Shown piece by piece: positions 25,740 to 34,038 of a stretch of DNA of 64,000 nucleotides. Below the pieces are notes generated by a model. It was not told where the DNA came from, searched no databases, and worked only from the letters and a program-made list of their open reading frames with translations. Position 1 is the first letter of the stretch; each line of letters starts with the position of its first letter. Position numbers and translations under genes: made by a program. The DNA comes from Candidatus Avoscillospira avicola (GTDB lineage Bacteria; Bacillota; Clostridia; Oscillospirales; Oscillospiraceae), in the NCBI GenBank assembly GCA_018712245.1, contig DVHE01000014.1:35646-99645 (forward strand). The letters run 5' to 3'.

Positions 25740-27611
25740 CTATTGGTTCACATAGTACTGCGCCTGGGCGTCCCAGAGCCGGCGGTAGAGGCCGGTCTCG
25801 TCGTGGAGGAGCGCTTCATGGCTGCCCCGCTGGACGATATGGCCCTGGTCAAAGACGACGATCTCGTCGCAAAATTTGCAGGAGGAGAGGCGGTGGCTGA
25901 TATAGATGGCCGTCCGGTCTCCGGCGATGTCGTTGAAGCGGCTGTAGATGTCGGCCTCGGCGATGGGGTCCAGGGCGGCGGTGGGCTCGTCGAGGATGAT
26001 GAACGGCGCGTCCTTGTAGAGCGCCCGGGCGATGGCGATTTTCTGCGCTTCGCCGCCGGAGACCTCCACGCCATTCTCCCCGTAGTCTCTGTAGAGCTGG
26101 GTATCCAGCCCCTGGGGCATCGTGCGGAGCCGGTCGCCGAAGCCTGCATCCTCCAGCGCCCGGCGCACCCGTTTCCGGTCATAGTTCATAGCGCCGGCCA
26201 CGTTGCTGCCGAGGCTCTGGGAGAGGAGCTGGAAGTCCTGGAAGACAACAGAGAAAATCTGCATGTAGTCCCGATAATTGTATTTTCGAATGTCGATGCC
26301 GTTCAGCAGTATCTGCCCCTCCTGGGGATCATAGAGGCGGCATAGCAGCTTGATAAAGGTGGTCTTGCCGGAGCCGTTCTGGCCCACGATGGCCAGCCGC
26401 TTTCCAATCTCGAATTTGAGGGACACATCCTTCAGCGCCCAGATGTCGCTTCCCGGGTAGCGGAAGGACACATGGCGGAACTCGACCGCATACTGCCGGT
26501 CAGAGCGTTTTTCGGTGGTGAGGCTGCCCTGATACATACCGTTGGGCAAATCCAGAAAGGTGAAGGTCTGGTCCAGATAGCCTGCGTTGGTTTTCATTTC
26601 TCCCACGCGGGCCCAGACGCCGTAGACATTCATGGCCAGCGCGGTGACGGCGCCTACGTACTGCGTGACGGCACCGATATCAAACGCGCCGCCCCAGGCC
26701 TTGAGACATACGAAGACATAGATCAATCCGGTAAGAACTGCGAATATGGCCTGACTGAGACCGGCATACATACCGGCTTTCCCCTTGGCCATGGCAGCTG
26801 CAATGGGCCCTTCACAGCCAAACACGGAATTGCCGTGCCAGTAGGCGTCCACCAGCCGCTGCTGATCGTAGATGCGCATATCGCCGGCCCGTTCGGAACG
26901 GAGACCGATGAAGCCAAAGAAGCCAAACAGACGATTGCCGAAGGTGGCCTTCTCTCGGACCGAGGACCAGCTATGCAGCACCCGGCTCTCCCAGCGGCCG
27001 CCCAGGGCGCTGATGCCCAGCAGAACGGCGGCCAGCAGAAAAACATAGAAAGGGCTGTTCAAGCAGGTGAGCCATCCGGCGGCGTCGGGTACCGGCTGGA
27101 GAAAGAGCGGGACGGTCAGTACAATGCCGCTGCAAATGCCGATGACGGCCTGGACGCCTTCTTCAAAGATTTGGGGCGTGCGCATCAGGCCCCAGCCGGA
27201 CCAGCCCTCATTCTGCTGAATCTGGGCACGGAGGTCCTGCGTCTCACGATCCTCCAGAGACGCGTAATCCATGGAAAACATTTTCTGGACAAAGAGGATG
27301 TCCTTTCGGTCAAATAGGTCATCCAGCAGTGTGTCCTTCCGCTGGCCCAAAAGGGCCTTGAGGATTTGGAGCAGTCCGACGACAGCAACCGTGACGGCAA
27401 CCCAGGTCCAGAGGGCCTCTGCCCGCCGGGGGCCAGCCAGTTCGCTGAGAATCCTGGCGGAGCAGTAGACTGTGGCGTAGGGCGTGAGCGCTGCCGTCAG
27501 ACAGTAGAGGGACAGGATAGGAAAGTACCCGGGACAGATGTGGTGCAGCAGCCGAATGGCCCGCAGATGCTGTTTCAGGGCATGGGAAACAGTTGTTTTC
27601 TTGTCATCCAT
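25740..27611 (-). CDS. ABC exporter half-transporter (pair 2, second member)
   Basis: 623 residues: an N-terminal transmembrane domain (to about 340), then an ATPase domain with Walker A GQNGSGKTT near residue 411, signature VSGGEAQK near 518, Walker B FIILDEPTAALDP near 538 and ISHRLSS switch His. The catalytic Glu is present. It is homologous to the gene at 29426-31312 (shared CPGYF and YxSARxxxELAG in helix 1-2). The last about 100 codons are nearly identical at DNA level to that gene, while the membrane domains differ strongly. Its start shares one base with the preceding stop, so it should pair with that protein as a heterodimer. Substrate unknown. Confidence 0.9.
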   Translation of the reverse strand: MDDKKTTVSHALKQHLRAIRLLHHICPGYFPILSLYCLTAALTPYATVYCSARILSELAGPRRAEALWTWVAVTVAVVGLLQILKALLGQRKDTLLDDLFDRKDILFVQKMFSMDYASLEDRETQDLRAQIQQNEGWSGWGLMRTPQIFEEGVQAVIGICSGIVLTVPLFLQPVPDAAGWLTCLNSPFYVFLLAAVLLGISALGGRWESRVLHSWSSVREKATFGNRLFGFFGFIGLRSERAGDMRIYDQQRLVDAYWHGNSVFGCEGPIAAAMAKGKAGMYAGLSQAIFAVLTGLIYVFVCLKAWGGAFDIGAVTQYVGAVTALAMNVYGVWARVGEMKTNAGYLDQTFTFLDLPNGMYQGSLTTEKRSDRQYAVEFRHVSFRYPGSDIWALKDVSLKFEIGKRLAIVGQNGSGKTTFIKLLCRLYDPQEGQILLNGIDIRKYNYRDYMQIFSVVFQDFQLLSQSLGSNVAGAMNYDRKRVRRALEDAGFGDRLRTMPQGLDTQLYRDYGENGVEVSGGEAQKIAIARALYKDAPFIILDEPTAALDPIAEADIYSRFNDIAGDRTAIYISHRLSSCKFCDEIVVFDQGHIVQRGSHEALLHDETGLYRRLWDAQAQYYVNQ

Positions 27612-29416
27612 CAGAAATCCTTCCCCTCCCGATAGTAACGGCTTTGAACTTCAAACAGTTGTGCGTATGCCCCACCGTCGGCCAGGAGACTCTCGTGGGT
27701 TCCTTCCTCGGCAATGCCTCCGTCGGACAAAAGGATGATTCGATCACAGAAGCGGGTGGAGGCCAGCCGGTGGGAAATAAATAGCGCCGTTTTGCCCCGG
27801 GTCATATCATTGTATTTGAGGTAAATGTCATTCTCCGCCAAGGGGTCCAAGGCTGCGGTGGGTTCGTCCAGGACAAGGATGGGACTGTCCTTGTAAAGCG
27901 CCCTGGCCAGCATCAGCCGCTGGGTCTCGCCGCCGGAGAAGAGGACGCCGTCCAGAAATACCTCCCTGCCCACGTAAGTCTTCACGCCTTGCGGCAGCTG
28001 CGCCACCGCTTGGGTCAGACCGGCCTGGTCGAGGCAGGCTTGCACCCGGGCGTCATCGATGTCCTGGGCACATTGGGCGATGTTCTCCGCGATGGTCACG
28101 TTCAGGATGGAGAACTCCTGGAATACGGCGGAAAATAGCTCGTAGTATTCCTGCCGGTTGAAGAGCCGTACATCGATGCCGTTGAGGAGGACCCTACCTT
28201 CCGTGGGGTCCAGCAGGCCGCACAGCAGCTTGACCAATGTGGTTTTGCCCGCGCCGTTAAGGCCCACAATCGCCAGCTTTTCCCCCGGGTGGATGGTCAG
28301 ATTCAAATGGTGGATGGTGTCGGCCTCCGCGCCGTCGTAGCGGAAGGAGACGTTTTCCAGCTTTAACTCGTAGGGACGGCTTTCCGGGAGTGCAGCGCCG
28401 CCTGAAAACCGGAAGGGCTCCGGATAGTCGAGAAATTCCCGAACCCGGGAAATATCCAAACTCTCGGTATGCAGCTTCAGCGTGGATTGCAGAATGCCCA
28501 TGACCCACTGGGTGAAGGTGGAGATCGCGGTGAAATACAGCAGGAATTCCCCTACACTGAGGTTTTCGTGGAGGGCCAGCTGGATGAGGTACACATAAGC
28601 AATGCCGTTGCGCGCCATGGTGAGGACCGCTTCGGTCAGCTCTGCCAGCAGCTTAACTTTTTCCGCGCGGAGCCGGAACGCCAGGTACGCATCATGGACG
28701 CTGGCATAGATGTCGTTGATCCAGTCTTGCAGCCCGAAAATGCGGATGTCCTTGGCCACAGGGACGGATTCTGCGACGCGGTGTACGTAACGCTTGCGCG
28801 TATAATATGTCTCTTCTTCCTCACGGTGGCGATACATCCAGGTGCTGGTGCGGCGGGAGACCCAAAAGCCTGCCAGACAGGTGGCGATTGTCACCAGGAG
28901 CAGAACCGGGTCCAGATGGGAGAGAATGGTCAGGTAGACCGCAAAGCCGCCCACGTTTTTGCATAGATCGGTCAGCGTGTGCCAAATCAGCTCTGTGGCC
29001 TCCTGGTTTCCCTCAGAGGCGGTGTGCGCCACATCCCGGAGCTTGATAAAATCCGGCTTCAGCGTATTGGGGTAGGAGGTGGTGTTGCACTTGTTTCCCA
29101 GAAGCCCGATGATGACTGTGCGCACATCGATCCGCGCGGATAGGTCGATCTCCGCGAGATATCCCTTGGCGAAGCGCAGGGTGAACAAAGCGGCTGTGAA
29201 AAGGAGAATGGTACCCAGCAGGGTTTGCAGGGCGGCACCCTTTTCCACCAGCGTGAGAATTTGCGGCGCGAGAAAGAGCTGGACGAGATTGAAGAGAACC
29301 TCCAGCAGAGCCGCGAGAGCGCAGAAGAGGAGCACGCGCCTGCGGTGTTTCCACGCCAGGCCGCACATCCAGGCCACATTCTGAAACACGTTGTATTTTG
29401 GCTTTTCCTGTTTCAT
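27611..29416 (-). CDS. ABC exporter half-transporter (pair 2, first member)
   Basis: 601 residues: transmembrane domain, then ATPase domain with Walker A GLNGAGKTT near residue 388, signature FSGGETQRL near 492, Walker B ILVLDEPTAALDP near 515 and FISHRLAS. It is homologous to the gene at 31296-33122 (both begin with a YNxxQNxA motif). GAGGG precedes ATG 29416, 9 bp after the stop of the preceding ABC gene. All ATPase motifs are intact, unlike many heterodimeric exporters with one degenerate site. Confidence 0.9.
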   Translation of the reverse strand: MKQEKPKYNVFQNVAWMCGLAWKHRRRVLLFCALAALLEVLFNLVQLFLAPQILTLVEKGAALQTLLGTILLFTAALFTLRFAKGYLAEIDLSARIDVRTVIIGLLGNKCNTTSYPNTLKPDFIKLRDVAHTASEGNQEATELIWHTLTDLCKNVGGFAVYLTILSHLDPVLLLVTIATCLAGFWVSRRTSTWMYRHREEEETYYTRKRYVHRVAESVPVAKDIRIFGLQDWINDIYASVHDAYLAFRLRAEKVKLLAELTEAVLTMARNGIAYVYLIQLALHENLSVGEFLLYFTAISTFTQWVMGILQSTLKLHTESLDISRVREFLDYPEPFRFSGGAALPESRPYELKLENVSFRYDGAEADTIHHLNLTIHPGEKLAIVGLNGAGKTTLVKLLCGLLDPTEGRVLLNGIDVRLFNRQEYYELFSAVFQEFSILNVTIAENIAQCAQDIDDARVQACLDQAGLTQAVAQLPQGVKTYVGREVFLDGVLFSGGETQRLMLARALYKDSPILVLDEPTAALDPLAENDIYLKYNDMTRGKTALFISHRLASTRFCDRIILLSDGGIAEEGTHESLLADGGAYAQLFEVQSRYYREGKDF

Positions 29417-29425
29417 AGCTTTCCC

Positions 29426-31312
29426 TCAAGTGGTCTGCCGGTTCACATAATACTGGGCCTGGGCGTCCCAGAGCTGGCGGTAGAGGCCGGATGCGTCGTG
29501 GAGCAGGGCCTCGTGGGAGCCTCGCTGTACGATATGGCCCTGGTCGAAGACGGCAATCTCGTCGCAGAACTTGCAGGAGGAGAGGCGGTGGCTGATGTAG
29601 ATGGCCGTCCGGTCTCCGGCGATGTCGTTGAAGCGGCTGTAGATGTCTGCCTCGGCGATGGGGTCCAATGCGGCGGTGGGCTCGTCGAGGATGATGAACG
29701 GCGCGTCCTTGTAGAGCGCCCGGGCGATGGCCAGCTTCTGGGCCTCGCCGCCGGAGACATCCACGCCGCTCTGATCCAGGTCCTTGTAGAGGAAGGTGTC
29801 CAGGCCCCGGGGCATGGAAGAGAGCCGCTCCTGGAGGCCTGCCTGGTGGAGACAGGACTCTGCCTGCTGCCGGTCATAGTCTTTTCGTCCTGCGATGTTT
29901 TCGCCCAAGGGCAGAGAGAAGAGCTTGAAGTCCTGGAACACCACCGAGAAGATGCCGATATAGTCGTCGTAGCGGTACTTGCGGATGTCGATCCCGTTGA
30001 GCAGGATTTCTCCCTCAGTGGGGTCATAAAGCCTGCAAAGCAGCTTGATAAAGGTGGTCTTGCCGGAGCCGTTCTGGCCCACCACGGCCAGGCGGCTGCC
30101 CACGCGGAACCGGAGATTGACATGGCGTAGGGCCCACTGGTCGGTGTCGGGGTAGCGGAAGGAGACGTCCCGGAACTCCACCTCATACTGCCGGTCCGAG
30201 CGCTTTTCGGTGGTGAGGCTCCCTTGGTACATGGCGTTGGGGATGTCCAGAAAGCGGAAGCTGTCCTCCAGGAAGGCCGCGTTGATGCGGATTTCGCTCA
30301 GGATACTCAGTACATCGGAGAGGCCGAGAAACAGCTTGGTGATGGCGCCCACATACTGCGTAACGCTGCCCACACCGAAGGCCCCACCCCAGGCTTTGAG
30401 GCAGACAAAGCCGTAGATCAGGCCGGTGAGAACCACGTTGAGGCCCTGAGACAGGGCGGCAGACAGTCCCATGGGGCCCCTGGCCCAGCGGGCGATCTTG
30501 GAGCGGGGACCAAAGCCCAGATCAATGTCCTGGTTCATATAGGGGCTGCATACATGCTCCTGCTGCCGGTAGAGCCGCATATCCAGCGCTCGAGATCGCT
30601 CCTGACAGGTGTAGCCGTAAAAGCCGAAATAGCGGTTGCCGGCGCGGCCCTCCTCGACATACCGGGCGAAGAAGCTCTGGCTGTAGCTGTTACTGGCCGA
30701 GGCGGACAGGGTCAGGAGCAGCAGAAGAAGGAGCGTCAGCGGTGCAGCCAGCCAGTGGTTGAGGAAAGCAAGGGAACTGCCCGTTGGCACCGGCAGCAGA
30801 AACAAGCTGATTGAAAGGGCGACGCCGCCGAGCGTTTGCAAGACTGCCTGGAGCAGTGGGCTGAAGCGCTCCAGCGCGCCGCGCACACCCAAGCCGATGA
30901 AGTTCTGAGACTGCATGAGCTTGGAATAGAGTTCATAGACTGCCTGCCGGTCCAGGTCGGCGTAGTCCATGTCCAGCATTTTGTCCATATAGATCCGCCG
31001 GTTGAGCGGATAGAGGGTGTCTTCGCAGTAGTTGACCCAGCGGGTGCAGAGGCCGCCTGCCAGGGTCAAAAACGCCAGCGTTCCCAGCTGCCAGCCCACC
31101 CACCAGAGAAGGGCCTGGGGGTCCCGACTGCCGGCCAGCTCATTGATCAGCCGGGCCGAGAGGTAGATGGTCACATAGGGCCCCAGGGCCTGAATGGCAT
31201 CCCGCAGCACCACCGCCGCAAAATACCCCGGGCAGCGCTTCCACCAGATGCGCCAGGCCCGCAGCGTCAGCTGCCACGTCCTGCGCCAGGTCAGCTTAGA
31301 TTTCTCTTCCAT
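29426..31312 (-). CDS. ABC exporter half-transporter (pair 1, second member)
   Basis: 628 residues: transmembrane domain and ATPase domain with Walker A GQNGSGKTT near residue 414, signature VSGGEAQK near 521, Walker B FIILDEPTAALDP near 541 and ISHRLSS. Paralogue of the gene at 25740-27611, with a nearly identical 3' end. Starts at ATG 31312, 8 bp after AAGGAGG, inside the end of the upstream gene (17-bp overlap), which implies coupled translation with pair-1 first member. Confidence 0.9.
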   Translation of the reverse strand: MEEKSKLTWRRTWQLTLRAWRIWWKRCPGYFAAVVLRDAIQALGPYVTIYLSARLINELAGSRDPQALLWWVGWQLGTLAFLTLAGGLCTRWVNYCEDTLYPLNRRIYMDKMLDMDYADLDRQAVYELYSKLMQSQNFIGLGVRGALERFSPLLQAVLQTLGGVALSISLFLLPVPTGSSLAFLNHWLAAPLTLLLLLLLTLSASASNSYSQSFFARYVEEGRAGNRYFGFYGYTCQERSRALDMRLYRQQEHVCSPYMNQDIDLGFGPRSKIARWARGPMGLSAALSQGLNVVLTGLIYGFVCLKAWGGAFGVGSVTQYVGAITKLFLGLSDVLSILSEIRINAAFLEDSFRFLDIPNAMYQGSLTTEKRSDRQYEVEFRDVSFRYPDTDQWALRHVNLRFRVGSRLAVVGQNGSGKTTFIKLLCRLYDPTEGEILLNGIDIRKYRYDDYIGIFSVVFQDFKLFSLPLGENIAGRKDYDRQQAESCLHQAGLQERLSSMPRGLDTFLYKDLDQSGVDVSGGEAQKLAIARALYKDAPFIILDEPTAALDPIAEADIYSRFNDIAGDRTAIYISHRLSSCKFCDEIAVFDQGHIVQRGSHEALLHDASGLYRQLWDAQAQYYVNRQTT

Positions 31313-33122
31313 CCTCGCTGCCTCCTTCCTGATAATACTGACTTTGCACCTCGAAGAGATGGGCGTAGACGCCGCCCCGGGCCAGCAGCGCCTCGTGGGT
31401 TCCTTCCTCGGCGATGACGCCGTGCTCCAGGAAGAGAATCCGGTCGCAGAACCGGGTGGAGGCCAGCCGGTGGGAGATAAAGACCGAGGTGCGGCCCCGG
31501 GTCATCTCGTTGTACTTTAAATAGATGTCGTTCTCTGCCAGGGGGTCCAGAGCGGCGGTGGGTTCGTCCAGGGCCAGAATGGGGCCGTCTTTATAGAGCG
31601 CCCGGGCCAGCATCAGCCGCTGGGTCTGGCCACCGGAGAGCTCCACGCCGTCCTCAAAGACCTGCCGCCCGATATGGGTGTCCAGACCTTGGGGGAGAGA
31701 CTGCACCTTTTCCGTCAGTCCGGCCTGGTCCAGGCAGCGCCAGACCTTCTCCGTGTCGATGCCGTCAACGCGCTGGGCCACGTTTTCGGCCACCGTGGCC
31801 TCCAGCACCGAAAAGTCCTGGAATACTGCCGAGAAGAGGTCGTAGTAGGCCCAGCGGTCATAGATGCGGATGTCTGTGCCGTTCAGGAGAACCCGGCCCT
31901 CGGTGGGGTCCAGAAAGCCGCAGAGGAGTTTTACAAGGGTTGTCTTACCAGCGCCGTTGAGGCCCACAATGGCCAGCTTTTCGCCGGGGTGGATGGTCAG
32001 GTTCATATGGGAGATGGTGTCGCGGTCCGCGCCGGGGTATCGGTAGGAGACGTCCTCCAATGTTAGTTCACAGGAGCCTTGGGGTCGGGGCAGCGGCTGG
32101 CCGTCCTCAAACTGGAAAGGCTCAGGCCACTGGAGGAATTCCCGCAACATGGAAAGCTCCAGGCTCTCTTTTTGCAGCGTGGAGACCTGCTGGAGAATGC
32201 CGGTGATCCACTGGGTGAAGCCGCTGACAGCAGTGAAGTAGAGCAGGAACTGCGAGGCGGAAAGACCTTGGGAGAGCGTCAGGGCGATCAGGTAGCCGTA
32301 GGCCACGCCGTTTCGCAGCAGGGCCAGCACCAGGTCTGCCGCCGTGGCCCAGAGATAGGCCCGTTCCCGCCGGGCCAGGAAGCCCTGATAGAGTCGGAAG
32401 GCGTCGCTCCAGACCTGATCCAGCCAGGGCCGCAGGCCGAAGATGCGAATGTCCTTGGCGTGGGTGCGGCCGGTGATGGCCTTCTCCAGGTATTCCATGG
32501 GCTTTAAGTAGTCGGCTTCTTCCTCCCGGTGCTGGTAGCCCCACTGGTTGATTCGGTGGGTCACCACATAGCCCACGGCTGTGGTGGCGATGACCACGGC
32601 CAGCAGCAGGGGATGGAGGCCGGAGAGCAGCACCAAGTAGACCAAAAAGCCCAGCACGTTGGTCAGCAGATCGGTCCAGGTGGTCCAGATATGCTCGGTG
32701 GCCGTGCTGTTGCTGTGGGTGATGCTCTGAGACTTTTCCAGCATTTTGAGAAAGCGGGTGTCCAGTAGGTTGGGATAGGCAGTCCGTGCCGCCTTGCGAT
32801 TGAGTTGGTCGATGAGACCGGTGCGGACGTCGATGCGTCCGAACAGTGTGTTTTCGTCCAGGTATCGAGCCAGGGCGGAGAAGAGCAGCAGCGCCAGGGT
32901 GAAAAGGCCGATGGCCCCGAAGACCTCGGAGAGGGGTGCGGCGGCCTCCAACGTGCGCAGAATGCCCGGCGCGATCAGCAGCTCCGCCACGGTCTGCCCG
33001 GCCCGGGCCACGGCCAGGGCGATGCACATGGGCACCACGCTTTTGCACCGGCCCCAGGCGGCCTGCACCATAAAGGCAGAGTTCTGCCACAGATTGTACG
33101 GGGATTTTTTCGTGTGTTTCAT
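31296..33122 (-). CDS. ABC exporter half-transporter (pair 1, first member)
   Basis: 608 residues: transmembrane domain, then ATPase with Walker A GLNGAGKTT near residue 389, the canonical signature LSGGQTQRL near 497, Walker B ILALDEPTAALDP near 517, and FISHRLAS. ATG 33122 follows AGAGGTGAG; the frame is open upstream to 33341 but that part crosses the promoter and direct repeats and has no coding character. First gene of the four-gene ABC operon, downstream of the LytTR/kinase genes. Substrate unknown; export of or resistance to peptides or drugs would fit such a locus (inference). Confidence 0.9.
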   Translation of the reverse strand: MKHTKKSPYNLWQNSAFMVQAAWGRCKSVVPMCIALAVARAGQTVAELLIAPGILRTLEAAAPLSEVFGAIGLFTLALLLFSALARYLDENTLFGRIDVRTGLIDQLNRKAARTAYPNLLDTRFLKMLEKSQSITHSNSTATEHIWTTWTDLLTNVLGFLVYLVLLSGLHPLLLAVVIATTAVGYVVTHRINQWGYQHREEEADYLKPMEYLEKAITGRTHAKDIRIFGLRPWLDQVWSDAFRLYQGFLARRERAYLWATAADLVLALLRNGVAYGYLIALTLSQGLSASQFLLYFTAVSGFTQWITGILQQVSTLQKESLELSMLREFLQWPEPFQFEDGQPLPRPQGSCELTLEDVSYRYPGADRDTISHMNLTIHPGEKLAIVGLNGAGKTTLVKLLCGFLDPTEGRVLLNGTDIRIYDRWAYYDLFSAVFQDFSVLEATVAENVAQRVDGIDTEKVWRCLDQAGLTEKVQSLPQGLDTHIGRQVFEDGVELSGGQTQRLMLARALYKDGPILALDEPTAALDPLAENDIYLKYNEMTRGRTSVFISHRLASTRFCDRILFLEHGVIAEEGTHEALLARGGVYAHLFEVQSQYYQEGGSEDGREI

Positions 33123-33140
33123 GTTCTCACCTCTGGCTAC

Positions 33141-33209
33141 AGCATAGCAGAAAAAATCCCCGGCGGCGCAGCTCGGGGACGAATTGCACCTGCCGGGGGA
33201 CGAATTGCA
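33141..33209 (-). promoter_or_regulatory. Candidate activator-dependent promoter with LytTR-type direct repeat
   Basis: Minus strand: identical 14-mers TGCAATTCGTCCCC at 33209-33196 and 33188-33175, exactly 21 bp apart, about two helical turns. They lie upstream of -10 TATGCT (33146-33141); the -35 position (about 33164-33169, GCGCCG) does not resemble TTGACA. LytTR regulators such as VirR and AgrA bind direct repeats with about this period and activate promoters poor at -35. A LytTR gene lies just upstream. Binding itself is inference. Confidence 0.6.
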
Positions 33210-33296
33210 AATACCGCCGCTACACCTGCCTGAGAGCTTGTCCTCAGCGGCTTGCTTGCCCGTCTTACGCATAGCACCACAAGGACCGCACAGCCT

Positions 33297-33320
33297 CGTA
33301 GGGGCGCGCATTGCGCGTCC
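33297..33320. repeat. Short GTAGGGGCGCGCATTGCGCG-type palindrome
   Basis: A G/C palindrome of the kind seen repeatedly between genes of Clostridia (GTAGGGGCG followed by an inverted repeat with ATTG in the middle). It lies between the kinase gene and the ABC operon in a stretch with no convincing gene (33123-33373). The family assignment is from memory of similar intergenic sequences. Confidence 0.35.
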
Positions 33321-33373
33321 GTGAGCGCCTGCGGTTTCCAAGAGCGGCGGGAAATAGCCGGGGTACTGGCGGC

Positions 33374-34036
33374 TTATACCTGCGGGATCAGAATCTCTGT
33401 GGTGAACGCCCCGTCCTCGCTGTTGCGGCTGAGGTACCCGTCCAGGCGCTCAATGATGGCGTCGATGCGGATGAGGCCGAAGCCGTGGCCCTCGCCCTTG
33501 GTGGTGCGGAAGACCTTGCCGGATTTGAGGCGCTTTTTATCGGCGGTGAAGTTGGTGAAGGAGATGTAGAGCTGCGTCCCCTTCATGTCCATGTACACCC
33601 GAATCATCCGCTGCTCCTGGGGCAGCGCCAGGCTGGCTTCGATTGCGTTGTCGAAGAGATTGCCCAGGATGCAGCACAGGTCCAGCTCCGATATGGTCAG
33701 CTTCACCGGGATGTGGGCGTCCACATGGACCGGAATCTCCCGGGATTTGGCCAGGGAAATCTTGCTGTTCAAAATGGCGTCGGCCATGGCATTGCCGGTC
33801 TTGACCACGGTGTCCACGGTGTTGAGGTCAGTGTCGAGGAGATCCAGGTACCGCCGGATGGCCTCCCAGTCCTCCTGGGCGGCGTAGACCTTCATGGCCT
33901 GGATGTGGTTGCGGTAGTCGTGCCGCCAGCCGCGAATCTGCTTGTACATGGTCTCCACTTCAGCGTAGTGGGTCTCGATCAGCTCCCGCTGATAGGCGGC
34001 CAGGCGTTGATCAATCAGTTTGGAAAAGAGCCCCAT
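33374..34036 (-). CDS. Soluble GHKL-type sensor histidine kinase lacking a sensor domain
   Basis: 220 residues. A short coiled-coil N-terminus leads to the H-box RGWRHDYRNHIQAM (phospho-acceptor His as in AgrC-type kinases), then an ATPase domain with N-box LGNLFDNAIEAS and G-box GEGHGFGL. There is no membrane segment or recognisable sensor, so it is cytoplasmic; the signal may come from a partner protein, possibly an exporter (inference). It starts 2 bp after the response-regulator stop, with AGGAGG inside that gene's end, so the two are cotranslated. Confidence 0.88.
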   Translation of the reverse strand: MGLFSKLIDQRLAAYQRELIETHYAEVETMYKQIRGWRHDYRNHIQAMKVYAAQEDWEAIRRYLDLLDTDLNTVDTVVKTGNAMADAILNSKISLAKSREIPVHVDAHIPVKLTISELDLCCILGNLFDNAIEASLALPQEQRMIRVYMDMKGTQLYISFTNFTADKKRLKSGKVFRTTKGEGHGFGLIRIDAIIERLDGYLSRNSEDGAFTTEILIPQV

Positions 34037-34038
34037 GC

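Noticed and set aside
33175..33209. Start of a CRISPR array
   Set aside because: Only two 14-bp copies with a 7-bp gap, and no cas genes in the window.
33123..33341. N-terminal extension of the first ABC gene or a small peptide gene
   Set aside because: The frame runs through the direct repeats and the -10 box and lacks a ribosome site; no double-glycine leader or Cys-rich peptide is seen.
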